Counted from the stretch's first letter, positions 45,482-54,851 are shown. The stretch is DNA of 64,000 bases from Chelatococcus sp. YT9 (GCF_018398315.1 NZ_JAHBRW010000001.1:926001-990000); one strand, 5' to 3'. Notes: generated by a model from the letters alone, not told the origin. Program-made: numbers and translations.

Positions 45482-46777
45482 TCAAGCCTTCAACAGGGGG
45501 GAGATCTTGGACCGCAGTTCCTTGACGGCGGCCGCCGGGGGCATCACGCCGACGACAACGCCCTGGCTGGTCTGCATCATGATGTCGGCAGCGCGTTGCG
45601 CCTCGGCGAAGATCGGCAGCGGCGGGCGCGCGTAGGGCAGCACGGCGGCCTCGACCCGGGCCTGAGGAACGGCCGCCACCAGACGCTGGTCTGAATAGAC
45701 CGAGCTACGCACCGGGCCATTGCCGTTCAGCGCCTGGCGCAATGTGCCGTCCTTGCTGGCGAGATCCCGGATAAGGGACCAGGTCAGGTCCTTGTTGCCT
45801 GCATTTTTCGGAATGGCGATCGACCAGAAATCGGATGTCGCGACCAGCGGAACCTTTTCTTTGACGTCCGCCGAGGCGACAACCGGCACGAGCTTGATCT
45901 TGCCGGGATACTGAGACTTCTTTGGATCGTTGAAATCCGCATAACGCCCCATGATCGCCAGCGCCATGGCAACGCGCCCATTCTGGACCATGGTGAAAAC
46001 GTCATCCTGCGACATCGCCGAGAAATTACGTGGTAGGATTTTCTTCTCGAACATCGTCTTCAGCGCCTGGAACATGGCCACCATCCCAGCTTCATTGGGA
46101 AGCAGGGTACGATCCGGCGAGATCAACGGCGCGTCATAGGCAAAAGCCATCGTAAGGAAATTGAAATGTGAATTGCCCTGAAAGGCGAAGCCGTTGACGG
46201 GCGTACCGTCCGGCCGGCGGTAGGTGAGCCGGCCCGCCATCTCGATCAATTCCTCGATGGTTTTTGGCGGAGCGGCAATACCTTGTTCCTCAAAGAGCGC
46301 TTCGTTGTAGAACAGCCCGACCGTGGCGTGGCGGATAGGGATCGCTCGAAGGCTCCCGTCGATGGTCACAGCCTCGACCATGCCGGCCGCAATATCCGGA
46401 AAATCCTCCACAGGCGCGGTTGCGACATGGGTCTCCAACGGCTCGAGGAGGTTGAGCAGCCGCGGCGATATGGCCGTATTCAGCACGTAAGCGGCGTCAA
46501 TGGAGGTCTCCCCCAGCACAAGTTCACGCTGGAGGCGATCATGCAGCGGAGCGTTGTCCAAGGTGATCCAGGACAAGGGACGGCCATTACGCTTCACCCA
46601 GTCGGCGGTGATATCGCCGCCCGGCCGGTCGGCACTTGTTGCAACCTGCTGGTGCACGCGATGGGACAGAATGTTCAACGCTGGCGCCTGCGCGCGGGCG
46701 ACGTTCAACCCAAGGCTCGACAGACTCGTTCCGGCAACTGCGCCGATGAAAGCGCGGCGGGATAAAACTCCGTCCAC
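45482..46777 (-). CDS. Orphan ABC extracellular solute-binding protein (family 1)
   Basis: 431 residues with a Tat-like signal (SRRAFIGAVAGTSL, ending VARAQA) and the two-lobed fold of sugar/oligosaccharide binding proteins (ISPRLLNLLEPLETHV, ATVGLFYNEALFEEQGIAAPPKTIEELIEMAGRL). It captures a ligand in the periplasm. The GTG start has GGGAGG five bases upstream. No permease or ATPase gene is near; the only partner is the coupled SDR gene, so the transporter must be encoded elsewhere or the protein has another role. Confidence 0.88.
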   Translation of the reverse strand: MDGVLSRRAFIGAVAGTSLSSLGLNVARAQAPALNILSHRVHQQVATSADRPGGDITADWVKRNGRPLSWITLDNAPLHDRLQRELVLGETSIDAAYVLNTAISPRLLNLLEPLETHVATAPVEDFPDIAAGMVEAVTIDGSLRAIPIRHATVGLFYNEALFEEQGIAAPPKTIEELIEMAGRLTYRRPDGTPVNGFAFQGNSHFNFLTMAFAYDAPLISPDRTLLPNEAGMVAMFQALKTMFEKKILPRNFSAMSQDDVFTMVQNGRVAMALAIMGRYADFNDPKKSQYPGKIKLVPVVASADVKEKVPLVATSDFWSIAIPKNAGNKDLTWSLIRDLASKDGTLRQALNGNGPVRSSVYSDQRLVAAVPQARVEAAVLPYARPPLPIFAEAQRAADIMMQTSQGVVVGVMPPAAAVKELRSKISPLLKA

Positions 46778-46952
46778 GGCTACCTCCCGATATCGCTCTT
46801 GTTTCCGGCTCTTGCGGGCCGCTTTGGCAACTTTAACAGGCTTCGTCGGGCTGTCACCGGGCGTTGCACCTATATCGACCGCCGATCGTCGGGAACCGCG
46901 AGGTACGAGCAGTCTTGCAGCGCGTCGCGGAGATATGGCTTATGGATGCCAT

Positions 46953-48680
46953 TCAGCGACGCAGGTTCGTTCGCGCCAGCTCGATGACTTCGTCACCTCG
47001 GCCGTTGATGATCGCCTTCAGAAGAAACAGGCTGAATCCCTTTGCTTGCTCAAGCTTGATCTTGGGGGGGAGCGCCAGTTCCTGCTTGGCGGTGACGACG
47101 TCGAGGAGGACCGGCCCCTCATGGGCCAGCGCTGCCTTGACGCCGCCCTCAAGATCAGCCGGATCCTCCACGCGGATGCCGCGGATGCCGATCGCTTCCG
47201 CCATCGCCGCGAAGTTTGGGTTTTGGAGATCGGTGCCGGTATCGAGATAGCCCGCGGCCTTCATCTCCATGGCGACAAAGCCGAGCGAGCCGTTGTTGAA
47301 CACAACGAGCTTCACCGGCAAGTCGAGTTGCTTGAGCGAGAGTACATCGCCCATGAGCATGGAAAAGCCGCCGTCGCCCGAAAGCGAGATCACTTGACGC
47401 CGGGGGAAAGCAGCCTTCGCGCCTATGGCCTGCGGCATGGCGTTGGCCATGGAGCCATGATTGAACGAACCAACGAGACGACGCTTGCCATTCATGGTGA
47501 GATAACGGGCGGCCCAGACAGTCGGTGTGCCGACGTCGGCCGTGAAGATGGCGTCGTCATCCGCGAATTCGCTGACGAGCCGGGTAAGATGCTGCGCGTG
47601 GATGCGCGTATCGCCGGACCTGGGTCGCGCGAGATCATCTAGCCCGGCGCGTGCGTCCGCGTAATGCGCTTTGGCTCTGTCAAGGAAGGTCCGATCCGTC
47701 CGCCTCTTGAGCAGGGGCCTGAGGGCGGAAAGCGTCGACTTGATATCGCCGATAAGCCCGAGGTCAACCGGAGTACGTCGGCCGATGGCTTCCGGGCGGA
47801 TGTCGATCTGGACGATCTTCGCCTGGTCAGGATAGAAGTTGCGATACGGAAAGTCGGTGCCCAGCATCACCAGCGTCTCGCAGTTCAACATGGCATGATA
47901 GCCAGACGAGAAGCCGATCAATCCCGTCATGCCCACGTCGAACGGGTTGTCCCACTCCACATGCTCCTTGCCGCGCAGCGCATGGACTATGGGCGCGCAG
48001 AGCGCATCGGCCAGCGCCACCACTTCGTCATGGGCGCCCGCGCAGCCGCTGCCGCACAGAAGCGTCACGGCCTTCGAGGAATCGAGCAGTTCGACCAGCC
48101 TGTCGATATCCGCAGTCGCGGGGCTGATGACGGGAGGCGCGACCCGCGAAATATCAATCCGCGCGCCGTCAGGTACGGGCTTCAGCGCAACGTCGCCGGG
48201 GAGAACGATGACAGAGACGCCCTGTTTGCCAACAGCGGTACGGATCGCTGTCTCCAGAACGCGCGGGAACTGTTCCGGACTCGACACGAGCTCCACGTAG
48301 TGGCTGCATTCGCGGAACAATTCCTGCGGATGCGTTTCCTGAAAATAGTGGAGGCCGATCTCGGACGACGGGATATGCGCCGCAATGGCGAGCACGGGAA
48401 CGTGGTTGCGATGGCAATCGTAGAGCCCATTGATGAGATGGAGATTGCCCGGTCCGCAGCTTCCCGCGCACACGGCGAGTTTTCCGCTGACCGCGGCCTC
48501 ACCGCCGGCAGCGAATGCGGCTACCTCCTCGTGGCGTGTATGCATCCAGCGGATGCTGCCGAGGCGTCGCAGGCTGTCGTTGAGACCATTCAGGCTGTCC
48601 CCGGTCACACCCCAGATGCGCTCCACACCGATTTCAGCGAGGGTCGCGGCGAGGAAGTCTGCGATCGTTTTTGTTGCCAT
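46953..48680 (-). CDS. poxB: Pyruvate dehydrogenase (quinone), PoxB type
   Basis: 575-residue thiamine-diphosphate flavoenzyme that oxidatively decarboxylates pyruvate to acetate and CO2, passing electrons to quinone. The catalytic Glu is in [16 protein letters not shown]; the ThDP site is [14 protein letters not shown] with the second ligand in [44 protein letters not shown] is typical of PoxB. The C-terminal region is somewhat longer and Lys-rich, which in PoxB is the membrane-binding part. Two tandem hairpins lie upstream. Confidence 0.93.
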   Translation of the reverse strand: MATKTIADFLAATLAEIGVERIWGVTGDSLNGLNDSLRRLGSIRWMHTRHEEVAAFAAGGEAAVSGKLAVCAGSCGPGNLHLINGLYDCHRNHVPVLAIAAHIPSSEIGLHYFQETHPQELFRECSHYVELVSSPEQFPRVLETAIRTAVGKQGVSVIVLPGDVALKPVPDGARIDISRVAPPVISPATADIDRLVELLDSSKAVTLLCGSGCAGAHDEVVALADALCAPIVHALRGKEHVEWDNPFDVGMTGLIGFSSGYHAMLNCETLVMLGTDFPYRNFYPDQAKIVQIDIRPEAIGRRTPVDLGLIGDIKSTLSALRPLLKRRTDRTFLDRAKAHYADARAGLDDLARPRSGDTRIHAQHLTRLVSEFADDDAIFTADVGTPTVWAARYLTMNGKRRLVGSFNHGSMANAMPQAIGAKAAFPRRQVISLSGDGGFSMLMGDVLSLKQLDLPVKLVVFNNGSLGFVAMEMKAAGYLDTGTDLQNPNFAAMAEAIGIRGIRVEDPADLEGGVKAALAHEGPVLLDVVTAKQELALPPKIKLEQAKGFSLFLLKAIINGRGDEVIELARTNLRR

Positions 48681-48978
48681 ATCCCGTCGTCCTTATCCTC
48701 ACCTTCCCGAAACGAACACAGCGGCGCCTCAAAGCAGTGACGTGGGCGTCACTGAGAACGTAGTTGCGTTCTCGAAGAATAATAGAACACGGCTCGGGGC
48801 CAATATCGACCTTGCACGCAAATTTATTGCCGCCACCGTTTCGCTGACCTCGGGTGACCACGAACGTCGATGGCGAAAGACCACCGTCAGCGTATCCGAA
48901 CAATCCGTCACGTCCCGGGGAGATTACATTCCTATAATCACATCAGGTCGCGCTTCTTATTTATTATTCTGTATGCTT
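48681..48978. other. Upstream region of poxB
   Basis: About 300 bp that hold the tandem hairpins above and an AT-rich patch near 48955-48970 (TTATTTATTATTCTG). No gene is supported. Confidence 0.5.
48735..48773. repeat. Two tandem perfect hairpins upstream of poxB
   Basis: CAGTGAC/GTCACTG (48735-48741, 48748-48754) and GAGAACG/CGTTCTC (48754-48760, 48767-48773) each have a 7-bp stem and a 6-base loop and share one base. They lie 55-93 bp before the poxB start. They may be regulator sites or attenuator stems; no T-tract is attached. Confidence 0.5.
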
Positions 48979-49149
48979 TCACGCCACGCCTTGCGCCAGT
49001 AAATCAGGATAACCGAAGATAGACATCCAGTCGGGACGCGAAGCCACCTGCACTTTCAGCGATGCCGTTCTGGAAACTGCTATATCGAAGGAGAGCCAGC
49101 CCGAGGTTTCGTCAACCCTCTCTCGCAACGAGGCCCGCGGCGCGACCAT
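48979..49149 (-). CDS. Possible small ORF, 56 residues, downstream of lacI-type gene
   Basis: Begins MVAPRASLRERVDETSGWLSF and runs through SRPDWMSIFGYPDLLAQGVA. The order of residues looks protein-like (hydrophobic alternation, few Arg runs). It starts 28 bases after the regulator stop on the same strand, with AAGG 12 bases before the ATG. No family is recognised; it may be a fragment of a lost gene. Confidence 0.3.
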   Translation of the reverse strand: MVAPRASLRERVDETSGWLSFDIAVSRTASLKVQVASRPDWMSIFGYPDLLAQGVA

Positions 49150-49176
49150 CGGCAGCCAAAACCTTGATGACCGCTG

Positions 49177-50166
49177 TCAAGCCGACTGCCGTAGAATGAG
49201 ATCGCGTGAGATGGCCAGCATCTCGACGTTCGAGTGACTTAGGCACGCCACGATTCTCCGGCACATTTCTTCAGCGTGGCCACTCAACGTCGATAAAGCC
49301 GGCCGTGTGTAGCGGCTGAAGCTGAGATCGCCGAAACCGATAAGGGCCACGTCATCGGGAACTCGATACCCCGCATCGGTGATGGCGGCCAGCGCGCCGG
49401 CTGCCAACTCGTCGGTGCCGGCGAGAATTGCATCGAACGCGATGTTCCTCGCAATCGCATCTGAGGCGCTTCGAAACCCGCCCTCGAAGCGAAACGCCGG
49501 CTCCGACCAAACCAGCGTTTCGTCGAACTCCAACCCAAAGAGACCCAACGCTCTCCGATAGCCCTGGAAGCGCTTCTGTCCCGCTATGGAATGACTAACC
49601 CTGTTCAGATAGGCGATACGACGGCAACCGCGTCCGACGAGATGTGCGATAGCCCGCTCACCGGCTTCCTGCTCATCGTGGATGATGGACATGAATCCGG
49701 CCACCGTCAGATCTTGGCCTGCCGAGACAAGCCTCATCTTTCCGCGTCGCAGATTTGCGATTTCGGAACGCAGTTCGACAAAATCCAGCGGGTCGGAAGA
49801 TGCCAGTACAAGCGCCCGAACATGGAGGGACCGGCAGTGACGTAGGGCTTGCGTGAGTCTCTGCTGGCTATGGCCCAGATCGAACAGGAGAAGGTCCAGA
49901 TCAGCAGCCCGCAGAGCAAGCTGCAATTGCTTCGCCAATGCGGAATACCAGCCCTGTTCGATGTCGCTGACAAGAAATGCGACGGAATCGCTCTGACCCG
50001 ACCGAAGTGCCTTGCCAATCGAACTGGGCTGATAGCCAAGCACCTCGATAGACCGCAGGACACGCCCGCGCGTGTCCTCGGCAACAAAGACCTTGCCGCT
50101 CAGGACACGCGACACAGTAGCTTGAGACACACCCGCATGCCGCGCCACATCCACAACGCTGACCAT
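49177..50166 (-). CDS. LacI-family transcriptional regulator
   Basis: 329 residues. The helix-turn-helix plus hinge, VSVVDVARHAGVSQATVSRVLSG, opens the protein; the effector domain shows VAFLVSDIEQGWYSALAKQL, DAILAGTDELAAGALAAI and VALIGFGDLSFSRYTRPALST. The ATG at 50166 follows GGGAGG. It is divergent from the ABC importer block, and two LacI-type palindromes lie between, so it probably represses that block and may regulate itself. Confidence 0.93.
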   Translation of the reverse strand: MVSVVDVARHAGVSQATVSRVLSGKVFVAEDTRGRVLRSIEVLGYQPSSIGKALRSGQSDSVAFLVSDIEQGWYSALAKQLQLALRAADLDLLLFDLGHSQQRLTQALRHCRSLHVRALVLASSDPLDFVELRSEIANLRRGKMRLVSAGQDLTVAGFMSIIHDEQEAGERAIAHLVGRGCRRIAYLNRVSHSIAGQKRFQGYRRALGLFGLEFDETLVWSEPAFRFEGGFRSASDAIARNIAFDAILAGTDELAAGALAAITDAGYRVPDDVALIGFGDLSFSRYTRPALSTLSGHAEEMCRRIVACLSHSNVEMLAISRDLILRQSA

Positions 50167-50271
50167 CTTGCCTCCCTTCACACGCCCGCACCGACGGGAG
50201 CAACCACACCCTCAAGCCACAAAGCTTTCGGCGATTCTCAACGAGTCGCCGCAGCCGCTCATATCGTTTAG

Positions 50272-50285
50272 TGACAACGTTTTCA
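50272..50285. promoter_or_regulatory. LacI-type operator O1 (candidate)
   Basis: TGACAACGTTTTCA is a 14-bp near-perfect palindrome around CG, with one mismatched pair, matching the general LacI/GalR pattern of AACGTT-centred operators. It lies between the LacI gene and the ABC operon. Confidence 0.7.
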
Positions 50286-50304
50286 TTAAATCACCCCCTG
50301 TCGG

Positions 50305-50338
50305 TTGACAGTCGGAATGACTAATGTAAACGTTATCA
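50305..50338 (+). promoter_or_regulatory. Promoter (-35 TTGACA) with LacI-type operator O2 (candidate)
   Basis: A perfect -35 TTGACA is at 50305-50310. The second operator TGTAAACGTTATCA (50325-50338, AACGTT core, two mismatched pairs) covers the expected -10 position 16-18 bp later, so bound repressor would block polymerase. O1 and O2 centres are 53 bp apart, about five helical turns. The start codon of the binding-protein gene is at 50364. Confidence 0.65.
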
Positions 50339-50363
50339 TGCGTATAGCGGAGGGTGGAAACGA

Positions 50364-51242
50364 ATGAAAAAATTTTTCGCGGCGAGCCTGCTCGGATTCA
50401 TGCTGATCAGCCCTGCCTGGTCTCAGGGACTCTCGCAGCCAGATCCATCGGCACCGCTTTACAACCAATTGCCGGCACAGATCCGTGACAAGGGCTACAT
50501 CGTTTCGGCCACCACAGGGCGCTATCCGCCGTTCAATTTTATGAAGGAGGACGGCAAAACTCTTCAGGGCTTGTCTATCGAGCTCGGAGAGGAGATGGAG
50601 AAGGTCCTGGGCGTCCCAGTCAAGAACGAGATTGCAGAGTCCATCGCCTCGCTGATCACCGGCCTCACCAGCAATCGCTTTGACTTCATTCTCGGGGTCG
50701 TTGCCGATACACCCGAAAGGCAGAATGTCGTCGACATGATCGACTGGAAGCGGCAGGGCACGGCCTTCCTGATCAACCCGGAAGACGGCATCACGATGAG
50801 CAGCATCGATGATGCCTGCGGCCTCATCGTCGGCATCCAGAAGGCGAGCTTCGTCGAGCCGATCATCCAGAAGCAAAGCGAACTGTGCGTCGCGGCCGGC
50901 AAAAAGCCGGTGACAGTCCAGATCCTGAACGATCAGGCCACCCTGCTTCTCGGCCTCAAGTCCAAGAGGATCCAGGCGGTTTTCTCCGAAACCGTCGCGC
51001 TGGCCTATCAGAATTCGGTCAACAACAACGCCTTTAAGGTTGTTCCCTCCGGCAAGAACCTCTTGGCCGAACTCTACCAAGCTTCAGCGACCCCCAAAGG
51101 CTCCGATCTGACGAAGGTCATAACAGCAGCCTGGCAGAAACTCGTCGACAATGGCGCTTACGCTCGCCTCATGACCAAGTGGGGCATCGAGGATGATATG
51201 CTTCCGGCTCCGGGTCTCAATCTGGCGAAGCCGAACAAGTAG
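50364..51242 (+). CDS. Amino-acid-type ABC transporter substrate-binding protein
   Basis: 292 residues with a Sec signal (FFAASLLGFMLISPAWSQG) and the family 3 binding fold: GRYPPFNFMKEDGKTLQGLSIELGEEMEK, then SLITGLTSNRFDFILGVVADTPERQ, a typical ligand-site region. Family 3 proteins bind polar amino acids, opines or related small molecules. GGAGGG precedes the ATG. First gene of the LacI-controlled block; the permease and ATPase follow after a hydrolase gene. Confidence 0.9.
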   Translation: MKKFFAASLLGFMLISPAWSQGLSQPDPSAPLYNQLPAQIRDKGYIVSATTGRYPPFNFMKEDGKTLQGLSIELGEEMEKVLGVPVKNEIAESIASLITGLTSNRFDFILGVVADTPERQNVVDMIDWKRQGTAFLINPEDGITMSSIDDACGLIVGIQKASFVEPIIQKQSELCVAAGKKPVTVQILNDQATLLLGLKSKRIQAVFSETVALAYQNSVNNNAFKVVPSGKNLLAELYQASATPKGSDLTKVITAAWQKLVDNGAYARLMTKWGIEDDMLPAPGLNLAKPNK

Positions 51243-51305
51243 CGCTCGCGCGGATACCTCGGTTGAAGGGGTAGCTGCACGTCTTTGTAGCGGTGGGAGC
51301 CGGAT

Positions 51306-52022
51306 TTGGAAAAGCCCACTTTTGTCTTGATCCATGGCTCATGGCATGGCGGATGGTGCTGGTCACGGGTAGCTCCCATTCTGCGCCAACATGGGGCCAG
51401 TGTCTTCACGCCGACCCTGACCGGCCAGGGGGAGCGCTCCCATCTGCTGAACCCTGACGTCGGACTGAGGACCCATATCGACGACGTCGTGCAGACGCTG
51501 CGCTTCAACGGTCTGCGCAATGTCATCCTCGTAGGGCATAGCTATGGCGGCATGGTAATACGCGGCGTTCAGGACGCAGCGCCGGATTGCATACACGCTC
51601 TTGTCTATCTCGATGCCCATGTGCCGGCGGATGGCGACAGTATGTGCGCCCTCGCCGGTCCGGAGGTGACGGAGCGCCTTCGGAAACGTGTGGAGGAAGA
51701 GGGCAGTGGCTGGATACTTCCCCCCTCGCCCGCGTCCGTGTTCGGGACAGAAGACCCGAAGGATGCGGCATGGATCAATTGCTTGTCCACGCCCATGGCC
51801 TGGAAGGCCTATACAGATGTGCTGCAATTGGCAAAGCCATCAGCAGATGCGGAGCGAAAGGGCTACATTCGCTGCGTAGCGCACAAGCGGACTTATTTCG
51901 ATCTGGCGGCAGACCGTCATCGGGGCCGCGCAGGATGGACCGTTCGGGACCTTGCCGCCGCCCACAATGTCATGGTCACCCACCCACGACTGCTCGCCGA
52001 AACTCTGCTCACGCTCACCTGA
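51306..52022 (+). CDS. Alpha/beta-hydrolase (esterase/hydroxynitrile-lyase-like branch)
   Basis: 238 residues. The nucleophile elbow is GHSYGG, the oxyanion start is LIHGSWHGGWCWSRV and the acidic and His residues appear in LVYLDAHVPADGD and VMVTHPRLLAE. Close relatives in this branch are salicylate-ester and pyrethroid-type esterases and hydroxynitrile lyases. The TTG start has GGGAG six bases upstream. It sits between the binding protein and the permease of the importer, so it probably hydrolyses the imported compound or a product of it; the ester or amide bond acted on is unknown. Confidence 0.85.
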   Translation: MEKPTFVLIHGSWHGGWCWSRVAPILRQHGASVFTPTLTGQGERSHLLNPDVGLRTHIDDVVQTLRFNGLRNVILVGHSYGGMVIRGVQDAAPDCIHALVYLDAHVPADGDSMCALAGPEVTERLRKRVEEEGSGWILPPSPASVFGTEDPKDAAWINCLSTPMAWKAYTDVLQLAKPSADAERKGYIRCVAHKRTYFDLAADRHRGRAGWTVRDLAAAHNVMVTHPRLLAETLLTLT

Positions 52023-52097
52023 TTGCAAGAGGCATCGCCCTTATCGCCCGACGCTGCGGGCGATGAGCGAACCTCCAAGACAGACGAGGCCAACACC

Positions 52098-53018
52098 ATG
52101 TCACAGCAATCCATTCCGCTGCCGCTCGCCAGTGCGCATGGCGCCGCGGCGCTGCCCGACGTGGCCAGAGCCGAGAAACAATGGCACCCGTGGAGGTGGG
52201 CGCTCAGCATTTTCGTGACCCTGCTGGTGCTCCGCTTCTTCATGCTGGTGGCTACCAACCAGAACCTGCAATGGCCGGTCGTTGCCAACTACATGTTCAA
52301 TCCGGTCGTGTTGCGCGGATTGGGTATGACCTTGTGGCTGACCGTTCTTGCCATGGTGGTTGGGTTTGTATTGGGAACAGCGTTGGCCTTGTTCCGGATG
52401 AGCACGATTGCCCCGCTCAGCTACTTTGCATTGGGCTTCACTTGGCTCTTTCGCTCGGTCCCGACACTCGTTCTGCTTATCTTCCTCTACAACATCTCGA
52501 TCCTGATCCCGACCGTGGAGATAGGAATACCTTTCGGCCCTGTGTTTTGGTCGGAACGCACCAATGATCTCGTCACGCCCTTTGTCGCCGCGACAATCGG
52601 GCTCGGCTTTCACAAGGCCGCCTATATGTCCGAAATCATCAGGGCCGGCTTATTATCCGTAGACGATGGGCAAAAGCAGGCGGCAACCTCGCTCGGCATG
52701 TCGCCAGCGACAATGCTGCGCCGGGTCATCCTGCCACAGGCGATGCGGGTCATCATCCCGCCCACGGGCAGCGAGATCATCTCCACCTTGAAGCTCACCT
52801 CGCTCGTCAGCGTGATCTCCATGGCCGATCTTCTCTATACCGTGGAAACGATCTACGCGAGAACGTTCCAGACCATCCCACTGCTGGTTGTTGCCTGCCT
52901 TTGGTATCTTATCCTCACCTCGATATTGCAGATCGGCCAGAGATACGTTGAGAAGTACTTCGGGCGAGGTTATCGCAGCCGCACCGGCACGAGCGACCAT
53001 AGCGCAGCGCAGGAATGA
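52098..53018 (+). CDS. Amino-acid-type ABC transporter permease
   Basis: 306 residues with about six membrane segments, HisM/GlnP type. The typical ABC loop is in AATSLGMSPATMLRRVILPQAMRVIIPPTGSE, and the entry segment VVLRGLGMTLWLTVLAMVVGFVLGTALAL is standard. GAGG lies eight bases before the ATG. Only one permease gene is present, so the channel is probably a homodimer. Confidence 0.92.
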   Translation: MSQQSIPLPLASAHGAAALPDVARAEKQWHPWRWALSIFVTLLVLRFFMLVATNQNLQWPVVANYMFNPVVLRGLGMTLWLTVLAMVVGFVLGTALALFRMSTIAPLSYFALGFTWLFRSVPTLVLLIFLYNISILIPTVEIGIPFGPVFWSERTNDLVTPFVAATIGLGFHKAAYMSEIIRAGLLSVDDGQKQAATSLGMSPATMLRRVILPQAMRVIIPPTGSEIISTLKLTSLVSVISMADLLYTVETIYARTFQTIPLLVVACLWYLILTSILQIGQRYVEKYFGRGYRSRTGTSDHSAAQE

Positions 53019-53025
53019 CCGAGCG

Positions 53026-53811
53026 ATGACAATGACCGAACCCAGCAAAAATCCTGTAGTCGTGGCGCGCGACATACGCAAAAGCTTTGGCCAGAATCAG
53101 GTTCTCAAAGGAGTCAATCTCTCGGTCCGTGCATCCGAGGTTGTTGTTATTCTTGGTTCTTCCGGGTCGGGCAAATCGACATTCCTGCGCTGCCTCAACC
53201 AGCTCGAGGACATTGACGGTGGGTGGATCGAAATCGATGGCGAAAGTATAGGCTACGAGTATTCGAACGGCCGCGTCCGTAGACTGCCGGCCCATCGCCG
53301 TGTGCAGCAGCGACGCGCGCTTGGAATGGTCTTTCAACAGTTCAATCTCTTCCAGCACCTGACCGCCATCGGCAATGTCATGGAAGCGCCCGTATCTGTG
53401 CGCGGTATCACGAAATCGGCGGCGCGCGCGCAGGCCATGTCGTTCCTGGAAAAAGTGGGCCTCGCGGACAAAGCCCATCTCTATCCTTATCAGCTTTCAG
53501 GCGGTCAGCAGCAGCGAGTTGCGATTGCACGCGCTCTCGCCATGGAACCCAAGGTGATGCTGTTCGACGAACCGACCAGCGCTCTCGATCCTGAACTCGT
53601 CGGCGAGGTGCTCGCGGTCATGAAGGATGTCGCCAAAAGCGGAACAACGATGATCGTCGTGACCCATGAAATGGGCTTCGCAAGCGAGGTCTCGGACCGG
53701 GTCGTCTTCATGGATGGCGGCGTTGTCATCCAGGACGCCCCTTTCGCCGAGATGGCCGCCAACCCGGCCAGCCCGAAGGTCGCGAGTTTCGTCCGCAACG
53801 CGAAACACTGA
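53026..53811 (+). CDS. Amino-acid-type ABC transporter ATP-binding protein
   Basis: 261-residue GlnQ-type ATPase. Walker A GSSGSGKST, the signature LSGGQQQR and Walker B VMLFDEPTSALD are all present, with the H-loop His in VVTHEMGFA. It energises uptake by the adjacent permease. It starts 7 bases after the permease stop. Confidence 0.94.
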   Translation: MTMTEPSKNPVVVARDIRKSFGQNQVLKGVNLSVRASEVVVILGSSGSGKSTFLRCLNQLEDIDGGWIEIDGESIGYEYSNGRVRRLPAHRRVQQRRALGMVFQQFNLFQHLTAIGNVMEAPVSVRGITKSAARAQAMSFLEKVGLADKAHLYPYQLSGGQQQRVAIARALAMEPKVMLFDEPTSALDPELVGEVLAVMKDVAKSGTTMIVVTHEMGFASEVSDRVVFMDGGVVIQDAPFAEMAANPASPKVASFVRNAKH

Positions 53812-53842
53812 TTTGACGCAGCATATTCCAAAAGGACAGGCC

Positions 53843-54808
53843 ATGCTTATAGATGCCCTACAGTGCGGTGAATTCGACCGCGATGTTCTCCAGATGCTGC
53901 AGGCTGGCGGATATACTTGCGTAACCCCGACCCTCGGCTTTTGGGAAGGCACGCTCGAATCCATGGACGCCATCGGCACATGGAAGGATATGGAGCGGGA
54001 TAACAGCGATCTGATCCGGATCGTCCGCAAGACCGATGATATCCGCCAATGCGCGGCAGACGGCAAGCTTGGTGTGCTGCTTGGCTTCCAGAACACCAAT
54101 TGTTTGGAAGATCGTATCCGCTTCGTGGAGCTATTCGCGAATATGGATACACGCGTCATGCAGCTGACCTACAACAACCAGAACGAGCTTGGCGGCTCAT
54201 GCTACGAGGATGAAGACAGCGGCCTCTCCCGCTTTGGCCGGGAGGTCGTGGTTGAGATGGCCCGTTGCGGCATCGTCGTCGATTGCTCGCATGTCGGTGA
54301 CCGCACGACCCTCCATGCGATCGAGCATAGCCCCAAGCCGATTGCCGTGACGCACGCGAACGCCGCGTCAATTTTTCCGCACAAGCGCAACCGCAGTGAT
54401 GACGTGCTGAAGGCGTTATCCGAGACCGGGGGTGTTATCGGTTGCGCGGCCTACCGCAACATAACGCCGGACTCCGCATGCGCCAGCACGCGTGGTTTCG
54501 CCGAAATGATAGCACGGACGGTCGAGATCGCTGGCATTGATCACGTCGGCCTCGGAACCGACTTCAGCTATAAATCCAATGACGCGTTCCGGGAATGGAT
54601 GCGCAAGGGCCGCTGGACACGCTCTGTGCAGTATGGCGCGGGTTCGGCTGCTCGGCCTGGAGCGGTTTCCAAGCCGGACTGGCTGCCGACGGCCGACCGC
54701 CTGAAGGATCTCGAACCCTCATTGGCCGAAGTTGGATTCTCGCCTGAGGAGATCGGCAAGATCATGGGCGGTAATTGGCTCCGCCTTTATGGTGCAGTGT
54801 TCGGCTGA
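53843..54808 (+). CDS. Peptidase M19 (membrane dipeptidase) family protein, divergent
   Basis: 321 residues with the M19 fold, judged by MQLTYNNQNELG, the His ligand in VVDCSHVGDRTT (H150), the second His in AVTHANAASIF (H171), and GIDHVGLGTDF. In typical M19 dipeptidases an N-terminal HxD and a later Glu complete the two-zinc site; here the N-terminus has DALQCGEF instead of HxD, and the Glu position reads GFQNTN, with Gln 83. So one metal site may be missing. A related branch with DALQ in place of HxD is, as far as I recall, widespread in soil proteobacteria. Start is ATG with AAAAGGACAGG upstream. Next to the importer it probably acts on the imported molecule. Confidence 0.8.
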   Translation: MLIDALQCGEFDRDVLQMLQAGGYTCVTPTLGFWEGTLESMDAIGTWKDMERDNSDLIRIVRKTDDIRQCAADGKLGVLLGFQNTNCLEDRIRFVELFANMDTRVMQLTYNNQNELGGSCYEDEDSGLSRFGREVVVEMARCGIVVDCSHVGDRTTLHAIEHSPKPIAVTHANAASIFPHKRNRSDDVLKALSETGGVIGCAAYRNITPDSACASTRGFAEMIARTVEIAGIDHVGLGTDFSYKSNDAFREWMRKGRWTRSVQYGAGSAARPGAVSKPDWLPTADRLKDLEPSLAEVGFSPEEIGKIMGGNWLRLYGAVFG

Positions 54809-54851
54809 GCCATTCTCCTTCTCGATCAAGCCTCGATCGCATAGAAAAAGT

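Noticed and set aside
47664-48740. 358-residue rightward frame opposite poxB
   Set aside because: Antisense shadow; Arg/His-rich, no family features.
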